From Planoprotostelium fungivorum (Eukaryota; Evosea; Variosea; Cavosteliida; Cavosteliaceae), in contig MDYQ01000020.1 of the NCBI GenBank assembly GCA_003024175.1, positions 248,001-312,000 of the forward strand: a DNA stretch of 64,000 bases, in the 5' to 3' direction. This document shows positions 10,523 to 22,886 of this stretch, piece by piece. Position 1 is the first letter of the stretch, and each line of letters starts with the position of its first letter. A program made the translations under genes and the position numbers. The notes below the pieces were generated by a model. The model did no database searches, had not been told where the DNA came from, and saw only the letters and a program-made list of their open reading frames with translations.

Positions 10523-11982
10523 GTCTACGATGGTGAGGGGTGCATTTTCACATCACAACTCACCTAGCAAGCGGATTGGGGTTTGTGTTTGAGACGGTCT
10601 TTGAAACGGAGGTGTGTGTTGTTGTTGGCAAATAGCATGAAAGTGTGGAGGGAATAAGGTGAACGTATCAAGACGATGAGGTCTCGAACGTTGGAGTGGG
10701 ATGATAGCGTAGACCTAGGAGGTCCGTAGAGTAGGAGCTGAGGTTGTTGTTGATGAAGTCGATAAAAATGATGCGTGTGTGGCCTAAACTCTCCGAGTCT
10801 TGATTGCGGATTCGCTACGTTAACTAACGCAAAAAGAATTTCGGGATTTTGTTCGGAGGTTCTGAGTCAAATTCAACCCGCACCCTAACGCCTCCTTTCC
10901 TTTCTGATGCGAGAACCATTCCTCTCCTTTCCTCCTTCTCATTGTCTGCATCTGACCTAATCGAAGACAATCGATCAACAATCTCCTATCTTATTTTCAT
11001 AGTCCAAAGACGTTGATCGAAAGAGATGGACCGCGTGCCTATCGAAGTAAGCTATCCGCTAATGTTTAACCATCCAATTGTGGATCCCATCAAACATTGG
11101 CACTGCCAAGGTCAATCGTAGAAACTAAGATCAGTGATCGTGGGGCCAAGAATGTCACCGCCGAAGACTCATTGGTGTCACCACACTACAGAGGAAATGA
11201 AAAGCTGCTGCGGTGAACGGTCGCTTATATTGGTCAACAGATGAACATCATTAGGCGGAGGACATACGCAGAATCTTCTGGAATCAGAGCGAGTGATTCA
11301 TCTTCATTTATCGATAGTAGGTATGAACACCTTCTTTCAAGCCTACGTAAGATGTTTTGTCAGCTGTGTGTAGTTTTCATCAATTTGTGGAGATTTCACT
11401 GCTATACGAAATCAGCTGGAGGATCTGCGTTGATATCCTCATAAATGAAGATAAATCGAGCCAAACCGTGACTCCATCTATTTATGATCTTCGTCTACGT
11501 CATCGTGGAGTGAGCTCGGTCGTTCATGTCGAGCTACAAAGTTGAGGGAGGAAATCATTCACTTCCCCAGGTCCACGTTGATCCATCTGAATCAATCCAA
11601 TTCTGCTCCCACCACACGATGACGATGATGTTGCGAATGAGTTGATGACGGGTGCCATCCACAGCAGCAGGTGATAGGCCGAGACGAACAAAGAGCACTT
11701 GGATCTAGACACCGTCATCATCTTTCGACCGGTTCTCGTTTTATGATGAAAAGTCTATTGCTTATAATCCATCAAAACCGTAAACGCAGATCAGATCGGC
11801 TTAACGAACGAGATTTCATCAGAGATTCCTGTCTGGCTCCCGCGACCCTGCCGATCCCCGGAATCCAGTCTTCCACACCACTTTTCCGTCTCTTCCACCT
11901 CACCACGTCTGATCATTTCGTAAACAATCACGCTACAGCAGGTGAACCACCTCCTCTCTCTCACCTGACCCCACCTACAGAC
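10523..11982. other. Long gap with no supported gene
   Basis: Apart from the possible 5' leader of the minus-strand small gene (to about 10860), I find only short frames. An ATG at about 11025 opens a seven-codon exon followed by a possible GTAAGC donor, but nothing continues it convincingly. The open frame from 11671 into the amylase gene lacks amylase-like features before the Met at 11983 and is more likely leader. Confidence 0.4.
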
Positions 11983-14041
11983 ATGAACGAGTTACCGGAA
12001 GAGAAGAAGCCAGAGACCATCAAGGTCACACCCGGTAGAGGAACCCTCAAGTCCTCTACGACCGGCCTGAACCGATCGAAGACCGGAGTCAGTGTCCTCC
12101 ATCCCGCCGTCGCCTCCATCCGTTCTTCCGTCTCTTTCATGCGAACATCTGGATCGTATGACAAACCCAGCAGCCCCGTTCAACCCAAGAGATCACTCAA
12201 GAAGACATCCACCCGTACCGAATTCAGAAAGGCCAGGTACGTGACGTCAGCCACACATCATCTCACCCACCACAGATCCAATGTGAACAATGTCATGATT
12301 CAATTCTTCGAATGGAACGTCCCCGCCGATCAGAAGCACTGGAAGCGTCTGGTTGAAGAGGCGCCTCGCCTGGCCAACTTGGGAGTCCACGGAGTGTGGA
12401 TTCCACCTCCCACCAAGGGTGGTTCTCAGTATGATGTGGGCTATGGTGTCTATGACATCTGGGATCTTGGAGAATTCGACCAGAAGGGAACCGTCAACAC
12501 GAAATACGGAAGCAAGGCCGAACTGTTAGAAGCCATCAAGGTACAGACACTCCACGTCACTCCTCTCCACCACCATCATCATTGTCCATGCACGATGCAG
12601 TTCGTCTGACAGATGATCCAGGCCTGCAAGGAGAACAACATCCAAGTGTACCTGGATGCCGTTCTGAACCACAAGATGAACGGAGACGAACTCGAATTGT
12701 TCAAGGTGGTAGAGGTCGACCCAGACAACCGCACTAACCCAGTCTCCGACGCTTACGACATCCGCTCTTACACTGCCTTCAACTTCCCAGGCAGAAACAA
12801 TCAATACTCAGAGTTTAAGGTGACATCATCATGATGCTGTCCGTGTTGGAAATGTGACTCACACCCTCCAGTGGAACTTTAACCACTTCACCGGCGTCGA
12901 CTACGCTGAGGGACAAGACAAGTACGCCATCTATCAGATCCTGGGAGAGAACAAGGGCTGGGTGAGTCCATCCTCTCTTCTCTCACTCACGAACATCTGC
13001 AGGCTCTCGGCGTGGACAGCGAGCACTCCAACTACGATTTTTTGATGGGATGTGATATCGATTACTCTCACCCCGATGTGGTAGAAGAGACGAAGGTGAG
13101 ATCATCATCACATCATCATCATCATCGTGTCACACCAATCTCATCCGCTCAACAGAAATGGGCCATCTGGGTCATCAAAGAGCTCGGTCTGTCCGGTTTC
13201 CGTTACGATGCCTTGAAGCACATCGACGCACCCTTCATCAAAGACCTCGTCCAACACATCAAGAAGGAGACCGGTAACAATTCCTTCTTCGGCGTAGGAG
13301 AGTACTGGAAGCCTGATCTGGGAGCTCTCAATCACTACTTGGACGATGTCGATTGGGATCTGTCTCTCTTTGACGTTCCCCTTCACTTCAACTTTGCCGC
13401 CGCATCAAAAGATGGACACAACTACGATATGAGAGCCATTTTCGACGGCACGCTCGTCAGGGACCACCCCATGCAGGCCGTCACCTTTGTCGACAACCAC
13501 GATTCCCAGGTACGTACCGACGTACCGAGAGGGGTGACTGACCTATGAATAGCCCGGACAAGCTCTCGACTCGTGGGTGGAGGACTGGTTCAAGCCGTTG
13601 GCTTACGCCATCATCCTGCTCCGCTCGGAAGGCTACCCCTGCCTCTTCTACGGAGATCTCTACGGCATCAGCGACCCCACACCAGTCGAAGCCAAGTCTG
13701 ATCCCCTCTCCAAATTACTCCAGGCCAGAAAGTTGTACGCATACGGAGACGAAGACGATTACTTTGACCACCCATCGACCGTTGGATGGGTCAGAAGGGG
13801 AGAGGCAGAGTCGTCCACGCCTTCTAAGAAGAGCGGATGTGCCGTCGTCTTGTGTGCCAGCGAGGCGGGAGACAAGAGGATGTACGTGGGAGAGGGAACG
13901 TCCGGACAAGTGTGGATCGATCTGATGGGATACGTTCAAGAATCAGTCACCATCGATGATGAAGGATTTGGAACCTTCAAGGCACACGGAGGAAGCGTTT
14001 CGGTGTGGGGAATCGCGGAGGAGCCTCTCAAGGCACAATAA
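11983..14041 (+). CDS. GH13 alpha-amylase, intracellular type
   Basis: Seven exons (introns 12237-12275, 12541-12612, 12820-12871, 12962-13002, 13096-13155, 13510-13552) give exactly 583 codons plus stop. There is no signal peptide. After a basic Ser/Thr-rich N-terminal extension of about 100 residues the GH13 barrel starts with VMIQFFEWNVPADQKHWKRL. Catalytic regions follow: LDAVLNHK; GFRYDALKH with the nucleophile Asp; FFGVGEYWKP with the acid/base Glu; TFVDNHDSQ with the transition-state Asp. The C-terminal all-beta domain ends WIDLMGYVQES...GSVSVWG. The pattern is that of the GH13_5 liquefying and fungal cytosolic amylases, which cut internal alpha-1,4 bonds of starch or glycogen. A role in turnover of stored glycogen is inferred from the lack of a signal peptide. 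Stop TAA at 14039-14041. Confidence 0.93.
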
Positions 14042-14260
14042 AGAAGACGTGATGGACACCATCGCATGAGAATGTGGTGTGTCGTTCGTGTGGCCACGTG
14101 GAATATGGAGGGATAGGAACACGTGGAATGTGGAATGTGAGAGGAACGCGGTAAGCAAGCGTCATAGTGACAGCCGAACATCGAGAATGCGACGTTTACA
14201 AGAGAACATTCCAAACGCGGACGGTGATCTGAGAAGATCATTCTCCTTCCGATCGACAAG

Positions 14261-16257
14261 ATGAGAGCCGCTCTCCTCGTTTTGTTTGTAGTGTCTGTGG
14301 CCGTGGGTCACATGGCCATGTGGCATCCTTCCGCATTCGATCCTGAGCAACAGAACAACAATGCGAATGGAAACGCCAATCCGTTGGCGGATATGGACTA
14401 TAACACGTGGTGGTGGCACAGTAACCTGGTGAGTTCTAACCGCATCTCTCTCATTCGGTTGATCGGATGTAGAACTCCCCTCCTAATGCTACCTACTGGG
14501 CTGCAAAGAACCAGAGACTCGGTCTGACCAAGAACGCCGGCACGGTAAAGATGCAAATGCATTTTCCGTCTCTCATTCTCTCCTAGGTCTTTGAGATCCC
14601 CGCCAACGGCGTCTTCGACTTGGACCTAGCCTCTAATCGCGCCTTCACCCAGTGGGGCTGGACTGGAAAGTACACAGTAGACGATCCAAGAGCCGCACCG
14701 AATCCATGGAAGGACAGCGAGTTCGCCAGTGAGACAGATGGAGACCATTGCGAAGATCGACTGACACGATCGAAGATGTGACCAACGCCCACGCCTCGAA
14801 GAGAATGGACGTGGCAGGATGTGCCGTCGGTATCGCATACAAGTCCAACCGCTTCGACATCAAGCCGGAGGACTTTGGTAATTCTTCTCTTCCCCTTGTC
14901 GTGTCTTCTACCTTCATCACATCTGACATCTTTCAGTCATCTTCACGGTGGAACATGATTGTCCCGCCAGGTTCCTCCAGAACTTCTCTACACCCAACTT
15001 GCCCGCATGTCCTAACAACATGTGTCACTGCGCTTGGTTTTGGATTCACAAGTCCATCGGAGGTACCGATCAGATGGTAAGTCTCTCATCTCATCTTCTC
15101 TGATGTGACTCGCTCGCATCAGCTCCCGATAGAACCTGACATCCAGCAGTACATGACACCCTTCCAATGCAACGTCGTCAACTCGCTCGCGAATGCTCCT
15201 CAGATCGACTACGCCAACGCGAGAGCCCCCAGGAAGTGTGCCAACCCTTCAGATTGCGTGCAGGGACCCCGTCACCCTATGATCTGGAAAGTGTGAGTCA
15301 TTCATCATTTATTCTTTCTGTCTGACTTCAACTCAATTTCTTTCAGAAACGACCAGGACGATAACATGCCCCAACCTGGCCACAACGCTCCCACTTACAG
15401 CATCTTGTTCGGATTCAAGAACGGAGCCCAGCGTGACATCTTCACCACGACCAACCCCGTGCCAAAGACGAACAAACCGATCTCAACAGAAGTCATGTGA
15501 TGGACGATGATGCACGATGTGTAGCTGATGGATGTGACAGATGCTCCGATGCGACGTTAAACCCCAACAAGTACGGCTACCGCATCAGCTCTAACGGGAA
15601 ATCTTCCTTCACTTCCTCTGAACAACTCGTCTCACCATCCGGAGCATTCAAGGCCGTCTTACAAGGAGATGGAAATCTGCTCATCTACAACCAGTCGAGT
15701 TCAGGTGGGCCATCTCTTCTCATCCTCTTCACACGATGATGATGACGCTCGCGATCGCGATGATGATGCTGAAGATGGTGTCTGCAGGTGGTGCGATCTG
15801 GGGATGCTCTTGCAACCAGGCGGGATCTGGATTCAAGGCTCAAATCACAAACGATGGACTCTTCCAGGTCGTCAACGGCTCCGGCTACGTCACCTTCCAA
15901 TCGAAGATGACTCAAAACTTTGGGACCGCGCCCTACCGAGTCGAGCTGACAGACAAGGGAGTACTCGTCATGTACGATTCCAAGGGACTCGATCTGTGGG
16001 AATCTTGGTTGTGGTGAGTCACAGTAGTCACGATCATCATCACGATCATCATCGTCGCTGGCACGAACACGATGAGGAGAGAGACTGAAGAGAACAGGGA
16101 CGGAAGTGATTCGAATGGATTCGACCCCCTCACACCTGACCCAGCCGTGTGGCCCACTTACAACGATCTCGCTGTCATCAATGGCAATTCGGGTGATGTC
16201 AGCTCCCTCCTCCCTCTCTTCCTCCTCAGCCTCGGAGCGGTCATGGCCATCCTATGA
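14261..16257 (+). CDS. AA14-type copper oxygenase (LPMO) with B-lectin domain and GPI-anchor tail
   Basis: The gene has eight or more exons. The protein begins MRAALLVLFVVSVAVG followed directly by HMAMWHPS, so signal cleavage would expose an N-terminal His as in copper histidine-brace oxygenases. Later motifs match the AA14 LPMO family: YNTWWWHSN, VFEIPANG, VAGCAVGIAYKSN, KPEDF, LPACPNNMCHCAWFWIH, IGGTDQM then YMTPFQC, and near the end of the domain FGFKNGAQRDIF. A second part is a bulb-type lectin domain (NPNKYGYRISSNGKSS, LQGDGNLLIYN, LTDKGVLVMYDS). The C-terminus is a short linker and a hydrophobic tail (LLPLFLLSLGAVMAIL) typical of GPI attachment. AA14 members oxidatively cleave xylan-type or related polysaccharides; substrate here is unknown. 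The lectin may bind mannose-like glycans. Several small exons were joined by phase; two junctions (near 15100 and 15499) rest on a choice of splice site. Confidence 0.8.
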
Positions 16258-16410
16258 TCATAAATCGTTGTACTAGTAACGATAAGCTTCTGATGACTCT
16301 GCTTTGTGTTGTGATGGGTGTAAGCTTTGGGCTCGTTTGGTGATGTTCACGACATGACGATGAGGTCCACAACTCCGATGATGAGAAGAGTGGATGTAGA
16401 ATACATATAT

Positions 16411-16968
16411 CTATTGGTCATCTCTGACGAGTTCCTCGTGTCGAAATAATTTGTCGATGGACAAGACCTGCGGTCGCCTCTGTGGCTGAATCTTTCTGCA
16501 GCCGAGACATTGGAAGGTGGGGTGATCGATCATGTGTGGGTCTCCCATCTTCAATTCACATTCCTTGTGACAGCGACGGCCACACGAGCGACACACCAGC
16601 CAATCTTCTTTCTGTGTTTGTTTCTCATCTTCCTTGCCGTAGATGTAATGACAGAAAGGGCAGTACTGATTCTGCTCGTGGTTGAGAAGATGAACGGAGG
16701 TGGCATCACTCACCTTGTGATATTTCAGCCCGCACGCATTACAGAGTAGAACTGAGTGGGTCAGCAGACCTGATGTCCAACCTTTCCTCCATTGGCTGGT
16801 TTCAAACGTTCCACAATTTTCACAATAAGGACGGAGGTGTGAGATGAGGTAGGCTCCTGCCGTCTCGTCTAGCTCATCATAGAGTGTATCCTAAGCGTGT
16901 GTCAGACATGAGTGACGACACGTTCCTGTGTCACGGACTTCTGGGTGGTTTAAGGTAGTTATGGTCAT
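16411..16968 (-). CDS. GATA-type zinc finger protein with a second Cys/His-rich finger
   Basis: The second exon carries a GATA-like finger (CENCGTFETSQWRKGW ... LLCNACGLKYHK), followed after an intron by a PHD-like Cys/His cluster: YCPFCHYIYG, DWLVCRSCGRRCHKECE, HPTFQCLGCRK. The end is basic (QPQRRPQVL) with stop at 16411. The finger pair suggests a DNA- or chromatin-binding regulator in the nucleus. The short first exon (MTITTLNHPE from 16968) fits only if the intron starts at a GTCCGT donor, so the start is uncertain. The protein is about 150-160 residues, small for a GATA factor. Confidence 0.7.
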
Positions 16969-17372
16969 AATGTTTGGTGTTGTGTTGTTCTCATGACATC
17001 ACGTGTCGTGAAAAAGTCGTGTTCAAGCTCAAGAACCGGCAGAAATCTCATCGTTGTAGAACCTGGGTTTACAAACCGACGAATTTACGTTTTTGTGAGA
17101 CATTGCCTCTCGATAGCAGTGCATTTGTGATATATCTTGTATGTTGGAGATGATGAACGAATGGATGTGCAGTCACACGAAGAGCCGGCCAATTTGGCCA
17201 AATTGTTGAAAAGTTTTCGAAAAATCGAGGTCACGTGGTGCTTCTGAAGATACACACAACCACAAGATCCAATGCAGAGAGCTATCGCTAATTCCACTAT
17301 ATTTAAGAGCACACGCTGTCATGCTACATTGAAGAGGTAGATTCTTAGCAGATTTACGTCTTATCTGTGTAG
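16969..17372. other. Intergenic and unresolved 5' part of the dehydrogenase gene
   Basis: This divergent gap separates the GATA gene from the dehydrogenase. The N-terminal exon of the dehydrogenase with its ATG must lie here or just before 17373, but I could not identify it. No repeat or RNA gene is seen. Confidence 0.4.
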
Positions 17373-18739
17373 AAATCATTCCATCACTGTCTTCAGCACA
17401 CGTCCATACGACAAGAAGTATTTAGAATTGGAGAATAAGAACAGAGGTTCACCTCACAAACTCTCATTTGTTGATTCCAGTCTAACAAAAGAGAACGCCA
17501 AATTGGCAGAAGGAAGCAAGGCTGTGTGTCTATTCGTCAATGACGACGGTTCGAAGGAGGTGATGTGACAATCATCGCTCCACGTCATACCAAACAGGTG
17601 TTGGACAAATTGCACAAAAATGGTACCGATCTGATCCTCTTACGTTGTGCTGGCTACGATCGTGTGAGTTCATCTTATGTTGCTTTGTTCATCTGGTTGA
17701 TGGACATCAGATCGATCTGAAGGCTGCTGAAAAGAAGAAGATCTCGGTCAGAAATGTTCCCGCTTACTCTCCTCACGCTGTCGCCGAATTTGCAGCCGGT
17801 CTCACCCTCACTCTCAAGTAAGATCGAATCGATGTCAACACGATCACCCATCATCGACATCACTTCATCCCAATATCGAACTGAACGAATCCAGCCGCAA
17901 GATCCACAAGGCATACAATCGCGTGAGAGATCAGAACTTTGAATTGAATGGACTCATGGGCAGCAATCTACACGGTAAGACGGTGGGTGTCATGGGAACT
18001 GGGCAGATCGGGCAGATCTTCGTCAACATCATGCTCGGATTCGGATGCAGGGTCATCGCCTGGGACGTCAAACGTAATCCGGAGCTGGAGGGATTGAAAA
18101 ACTTCTCCTACGTTGAACACGATCAGTTGTTGGCTTCATCGGGTGAGCGATGATCGTCGCATCGTGCACGTTGATGTGATCGACGTTTGATCACATCATC
18201 ATCACCAATCGTGATGTTGGCATCGGAGTTCGCGAGCTGATGAAAGACAGACATCATCTCTCTGCACCTCCCTCTGACAGAAGACACGAAGAACGTCATT
18301 AACGAAGACAACATCAAAAAGATGAAGAAGGGAGTCACCCTGGTCAACACGTCGAGAGGTGCACTTGTCGACCCTAAAGCTGTGACGGAAGCCGTGAGGT
18401 CGAATCGCATCGGTGCATTGGGTGTGACATGGAAGATGATGTCATTGATCTGAGTCGACATCAGCTCTAGATGTGTGGCCGTCTGAACACGAGTTCTTCT
18501 TTGCCAATAAGGACGATGAAGTCATTCAAGATGATGATCTGAACGCACTGCTGCAGTACCCCAATGTCATCATAACCAGCCACCAGGCATTCTTCACACA
18601 CGAGGCGATGGTGAGTTGACCCGACGAGATGGTCGTGTGTTGATGAATCGAGTAGGAGTCGATCGTGAAGACCGTGTTTGATAATCTGGAAGCCAACGAG
18701 AAATCGAAAGATACGAACGAGCTAGCGAAAGAGAAATGA
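17373..18739 (+). CDS. D-isomer-specific 2-hydroxyacid dehydrogenase (D-lactate dehydrogenase type)
   Basis: About eight exons. The first recognised exon reads SITVFSTRPYDKKYLE, the typical start of D-lactate dehydrogenases, so only a few residues with the ATG are missing. Then LILLRCAGYDRIDL, VPAYSPHAVAEFAAGL, the NAD-binding loop VGVMGTGQIGQIF, AWDVKRNPEL, ISLHLPLTEDTKNVIN, KGVTLVNTSRGALVD with the substrate-binding Arg, LDVWPSEHEFFF with the Glu, and IITSHQAFFTHEA with the catalytic His. The end is KSKDTNELAKEK and TGA at 18737-18739. The family reduces pyruvate and similar 2-oxoacids to the D-hydroxyacid with NADH. All catalytic residues are present. Confidence 0.88.
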
Positions 18740-18891
18740 AATCTAGGGTCTCGATTCTTGACGTGTGTAACTGGGAGGAGGCGATGGATGGATGGATGCG
18801 TTTCTGTCCCAGGAGTCTACAACAAACAGATTGTTTTTCGGTGTATATTGCAGATGCGTGGGGACCGATCGAGGACAGATAGCTGTAGAGA

Positions 18892-21254
18892 ATGAGTCAA
18901 CTGATCAATTCGCCCCAAGATATTGTGCCAGAGATGATCGATGGCCTACTTTTCACCAACAAGAATATCCAGAAGATCAAAGGAAGGAACGTGATTATAC
19001 GAAAGGATCGAACATCCACAAAGGTGATGAAACATTGCTTTCTGCGCTGTGATACAGATCTCACCCTCACAGCGTCAAATTTCGTATCACTCTTCTGAAT
19101 GTTACTGACAGGATGGTAAAGAAGTCGCCTTGATATCAGGAGGAGGCAGTGGTCACGAACCTAGTCACGCTGGCTTCGTTGGAAAGGGCATGCTATCTGC
19201 CGCCGTGTTAGGTGAGAACGAGCTGGACAGACGCTCGACGTGTCTTCTCACCTGAGCAGGCGACGTCTTCAGCTCACCGACACCGATGCAAGTTCTATCG
19301 GCCATCAGAGCTGTCACTGGACCAGCCGGTTGCCTTCTGATCGTCAAGAACTACACGGGAGACAGACTCAACTTCGGTATGGCGGTGAGTTCGAATTTCA
19401 AATCTAGAATCCGGCGGGAAAACTGAACGACGCTCAGGCAGAATTGGCGCGAAACGAGGGGTACGAAGTTGCCATGGTGATCGTCGGTGACGATTGCGCC
19501 CTCTTAGATCGTGAAGGCCAAACTGCCGGCAGAAGAGGTACCTCTCTTCCATGAGACCTCTGACACTCTCAGGCATAGCCGGTACTCTATTCGTGCACAA
19601 GATATTGGGTGCACTGGCCGAATCAGGAGAAGACTTGGAATCCATACGAAAATTCGGCCTCCAATTGTGCAATGGTGAGCGTACACAAGTCTTCCTCTCG
19701 CTCACGTTCGGTAGACATCTTCAGTGCTGGTTTCGCCTTATCTGGCTGCACTCTCCCCGGATCAGACAAACCGATCTTTCAGATGGAAGAGAAGAGGATC
19801 GAGATGGGATTAGGCATCCACGGTGAATCTGGAAGGGAGAATCTACCCCTCACAACTTCCTCACAACACGCGGTGCGTTCTTATCATTCACACGACATCC
19901 ATTCTGCTCGCACCTACTCGATGTGAACGAGAGCAGAGAGACTTGGTGGACATCATCTGTCAGTATTCATCGGGTGATGTTGCCATCATGATCAACAATC
20001 TGGGATCGACGACGAATATGGAGATGTACATCTTCACGAAACACGTGGTGCAGCGATTGAGTGAATGTTAAGTGTCTACGATCCATTGACACAGACAGAT
20101 GAACGAGGCGTCAAAGTATCACGCATCTACTGTGGTGCTTTTATGACTGCACTCGACATGCATGGGGTGTCTCTATCTGTCGTTCCCGGCAAGACAGAAT
20201 ACTTGAGAGGGTGAGGAGAATGATCTGACATCAACATTGAAGGATGAAACAGTTTGGATCATCCTATACAAGTCTCATCGTGGCCCATCGCTCTCGCATG
20301 TGGAGAGTACAGAGAAGATCTGGAGGCTGACCTGAGAGATGAAGAGGGTGAGATTACACGAGAAGGTGAAATCTGAAGATAACAGACGATACGAGTAAGA
20401 TCGAAAGGCTGAGAGAGAGAGATGAAACGACATCGAGGGGGGTGGTGAGGTTCTGCGAGGGAGTGATCGACAGAATGATGTGCAAGACGCAACACTTATC
20501 TGATCTGGATGCTCTGGTTGGGGATGGTGATCTGGGATCGAATCTAGAAAAGGTGATGGACACTTGATGGTGATCGATCGACTGATTATGACAGGCTGGG
20601 AGGAAGATAAGAGACAAGTTGGACATCATGCCTCTCTCCCTTGGTCTCTTCACCGAAGCGATCGCGACGATATTGGCTGACGAGATGGGAGGTGACGAGA
20701 TATTTCTCCTCAGTGGCTCGTTCTGAATGAGTACAGGAACGTCGGGTGTCCTCTACACGGCATTCTTCCTCCACTTCTCTCGCTCTCTCCAACAAGGTCA
20801 TTTGTGGGCTGCCGCATTCGAAGCGGGCTGTGGAGGTGTGCTCCCCCTCGTAAGAGTCTCGTGTGACGTTACTCAGGGATAACGGATCTGGGTGGAGCGA
20901 AAGAAGGAGACAGAACGATGATGGATGCTCTGTTACCAGCAGTGCAGGCGATCCACAAAGCAAGAGAAGAGGAGAAACAGGATGCCGAAGTGTTGAAACT
21001 CGCGGCAGATGCCGCTCAGAAGGTACTGGGTGACATCGAGAAGACGGATCTGATGCAGAGATAGGGAGCAGATAAGACGAAAGAGATGCAAGCCAAGAAG
21101 GGCAGGAGTAGCTATCTGGGCTCAAGGGCCATCGGTCACCCTGACCCAGGTAGATAGTTACCTGAAGATTCGATCGACTGATGTAACTCCAGGCGCTCAA
21201 GCCATCGCAGACCTATTGAAGATCATATCTGATGTCTTCAACTCGCCCGAATAA
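18892..21254 (+). CDS. Dihydroxyacetone (glycerone) kinase, DhaK-DhaL fusion
   Basis: More than ten exons. The DhaK half starts [20 protein letters not shown] and continues [92 protein letters not shown] and [13 protein letters not shown]. It includes the His region that binds dihydroxyacetone as a hemiaminal. The DhaL half binds ATP and Mg through [13 protein letters not shown], then [54 protein letters not shown] and [16 protein letters not shown]. It phosphorylates dihydroxyacetone with ATP in glycerol or methylglyoxal-linked metabolism in the cytosol. The order and length match eukaryotic DAK proteins. It ends about 71 bases from the convergent MYND gene. Confidence 0.92.
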
Positions 21255-21325
21255 ATCTCTAAGAAAAAGGCTCATCATATAGCGTATAAGGAAGACATTC
21301 TATAACTTCGAATCTATTCTACAGA

Positions 21326-22886
21326 CTACTTCTGTACGCAAGCCTCCTTGTGTCCGTTCTTCCAGTCCCTCGATTGACAATCCTTTGAGCAGTACGTGGC
21401 CTTCTTGCAAGAAGAGCACCTCTTCTCCGCTCCGTTGACTCCACACGTCGTGCAGAACGACTCTCTCTTCTTCTCTTCCGCTCTCTTCTTCATCTCGTCG
21501 TTCTCCTCTCGCGTCAGTCCCGGACATTGCTGCAGGCGTTCAAAGAGTTGGTTCCAAGTGTTCACTGCGGTGGGTGTCGATCTGATGTCGGGGTAGAGTC
21601 TCTCTAATTGGGAAGAGACCCACAGCTCTCGCTTCTTTGCGGCCTCAGAGCTGGAAGAGAGGTCAGTGATGATCGCATGAATCTGATGATGAAACGATTT
21701 AGATAAGATTCTCACTCGGTGGATCTGTCTTCGGCGGCACCGTCCAACACTTGTCCATAAAAGTGAGAGAGGAAGTTCTCAAAGGTGTCTGCATGGTGAT
21801 AGAACCTGCTCCTCTTCAGAACGAGATGACCTGTCGGTGCTCACCCATTGTTGAGGAGTTGACTCATGAAGGCAGTTCCAGATTCCCATCTCTGGGTGGA
21901 GAAGTGCATCCTGATGACACACTCGTTGGCTCCGTGGGGGTCGGCTTCGTATTTCTCGGGGTACATCTTTGTGAGAAACTCTAACACCTTCTTCCTTCAG
22001 TCCTCGTGACATCATTCATCACATCATTCATCATACATGATGCATAGGAGGTGATGCTCGTGATGAGCGTAGTGTACTTACGTTCTGGTGGTCCTGTGGG
22101 GTTTGTCCGGGAGATTGAGTGAGGAGGTGGTAGGCTTTGTATACTTTCTCGGGTGGATAAGAGAGGAGAGATAAGACGAGCTCGTGCACGAATAACTTGT
22201 AGACGGGTGACGAGGGCTTCTGCAGTAAGATCTTGGCCAGATGAAGGTTCTGAATAGGTTAACGAGAGATATTTGAGAGGGTTCACCTTTTCTCTCTCTG
22301 TGATGACGCGGATGTAGGGGAGAATGACATCACGTGATATCCTGGAATCAGTGACTGCCACCTCGATCAACTGCAAGTAGAGCGTGAAGACGGTGCGAGA
22401 GAAACTCTTCTCTTCTTCCTGGCTGCCTCCTCTGACCTGTTCGTCGTCATCGATCCAATGTCCTTGATGTTCGATTCACTTTAGCGGCAGCAGTCTTCAA
22501 TTGTTCGTTGAGTTGAGGTTTATCCTTTCTCACGGTGATCCATCGACCCCACAACTCGGAGAGGACCTGATCCTATGAGTTGATGGATGAGATGAAACCA
22601 CTGACAGTGAAACAAGTTTGGATCTCTTTGACGGCGGCGTCTTTGTCTCTTACGACCGAACGAATAGATGACATCATACTGTCCATTACGGCGCACAGCT
22701 GTGCCACCTCAGCTGGACCAGCGGCCTCCACATCTCTGGGTAATCGAACGAAAGTTTCGGTTGTGGTGCGGTATTTGTCGATCGATTGTCTGAGCTCCTT
22801 CAATCTCTGTGTCTCTTCTTGTGCTGATAGGCAAACGGTCAGACGTACCATCTTATCAACCCCTCACGTATAAAAGTGTCTTCCAT
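21326..22886 (-). CDS. MYND zinc finger protein
   Basis: The start ATG at 22886 opens MEDTFI, then after a 45-60 base intron a helical N-terminus (RLKELRQSIDKYRTTTETF, VAQLCAVMDSMMSSIRSVV, DQVLSELWGRWITVRKDK). The middle is helical too (KILLQKPSSPVYKLFVHELV, PPEKVYKAYHLLTQSPGQ). Later parts include LTKMYPEKYEADPHGANECV and SRFYHHADTFENFLSHFYG. The C-terminus is a clear MYND finger: SFCTTCGVNGAEKRCSSC, YCSKDCQSRDWKNGHKEAC, stop at 21326. MYND fingers bind proline-rich partner proteins. I do not see SET-domain motifs, so enzyme activity is not claimed. A fragment of this gene, intron included, is copied at 62205-62335. Confidence 0.75.

Noticed and set aside
11671-11982. N-terminal 100 codons of the open frame that runs into the amylase gene
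   Set aside because: No resemblance to amylases and no conserved feature; the Met at 11983 opens a better start.
20586-21200. Minus-strand frame of 204 codons opposite the dihydroxyacetone kinase
   Set aside because: It is a shadow of the DhaL-half exons, whose motifs are clear on the plus strand.
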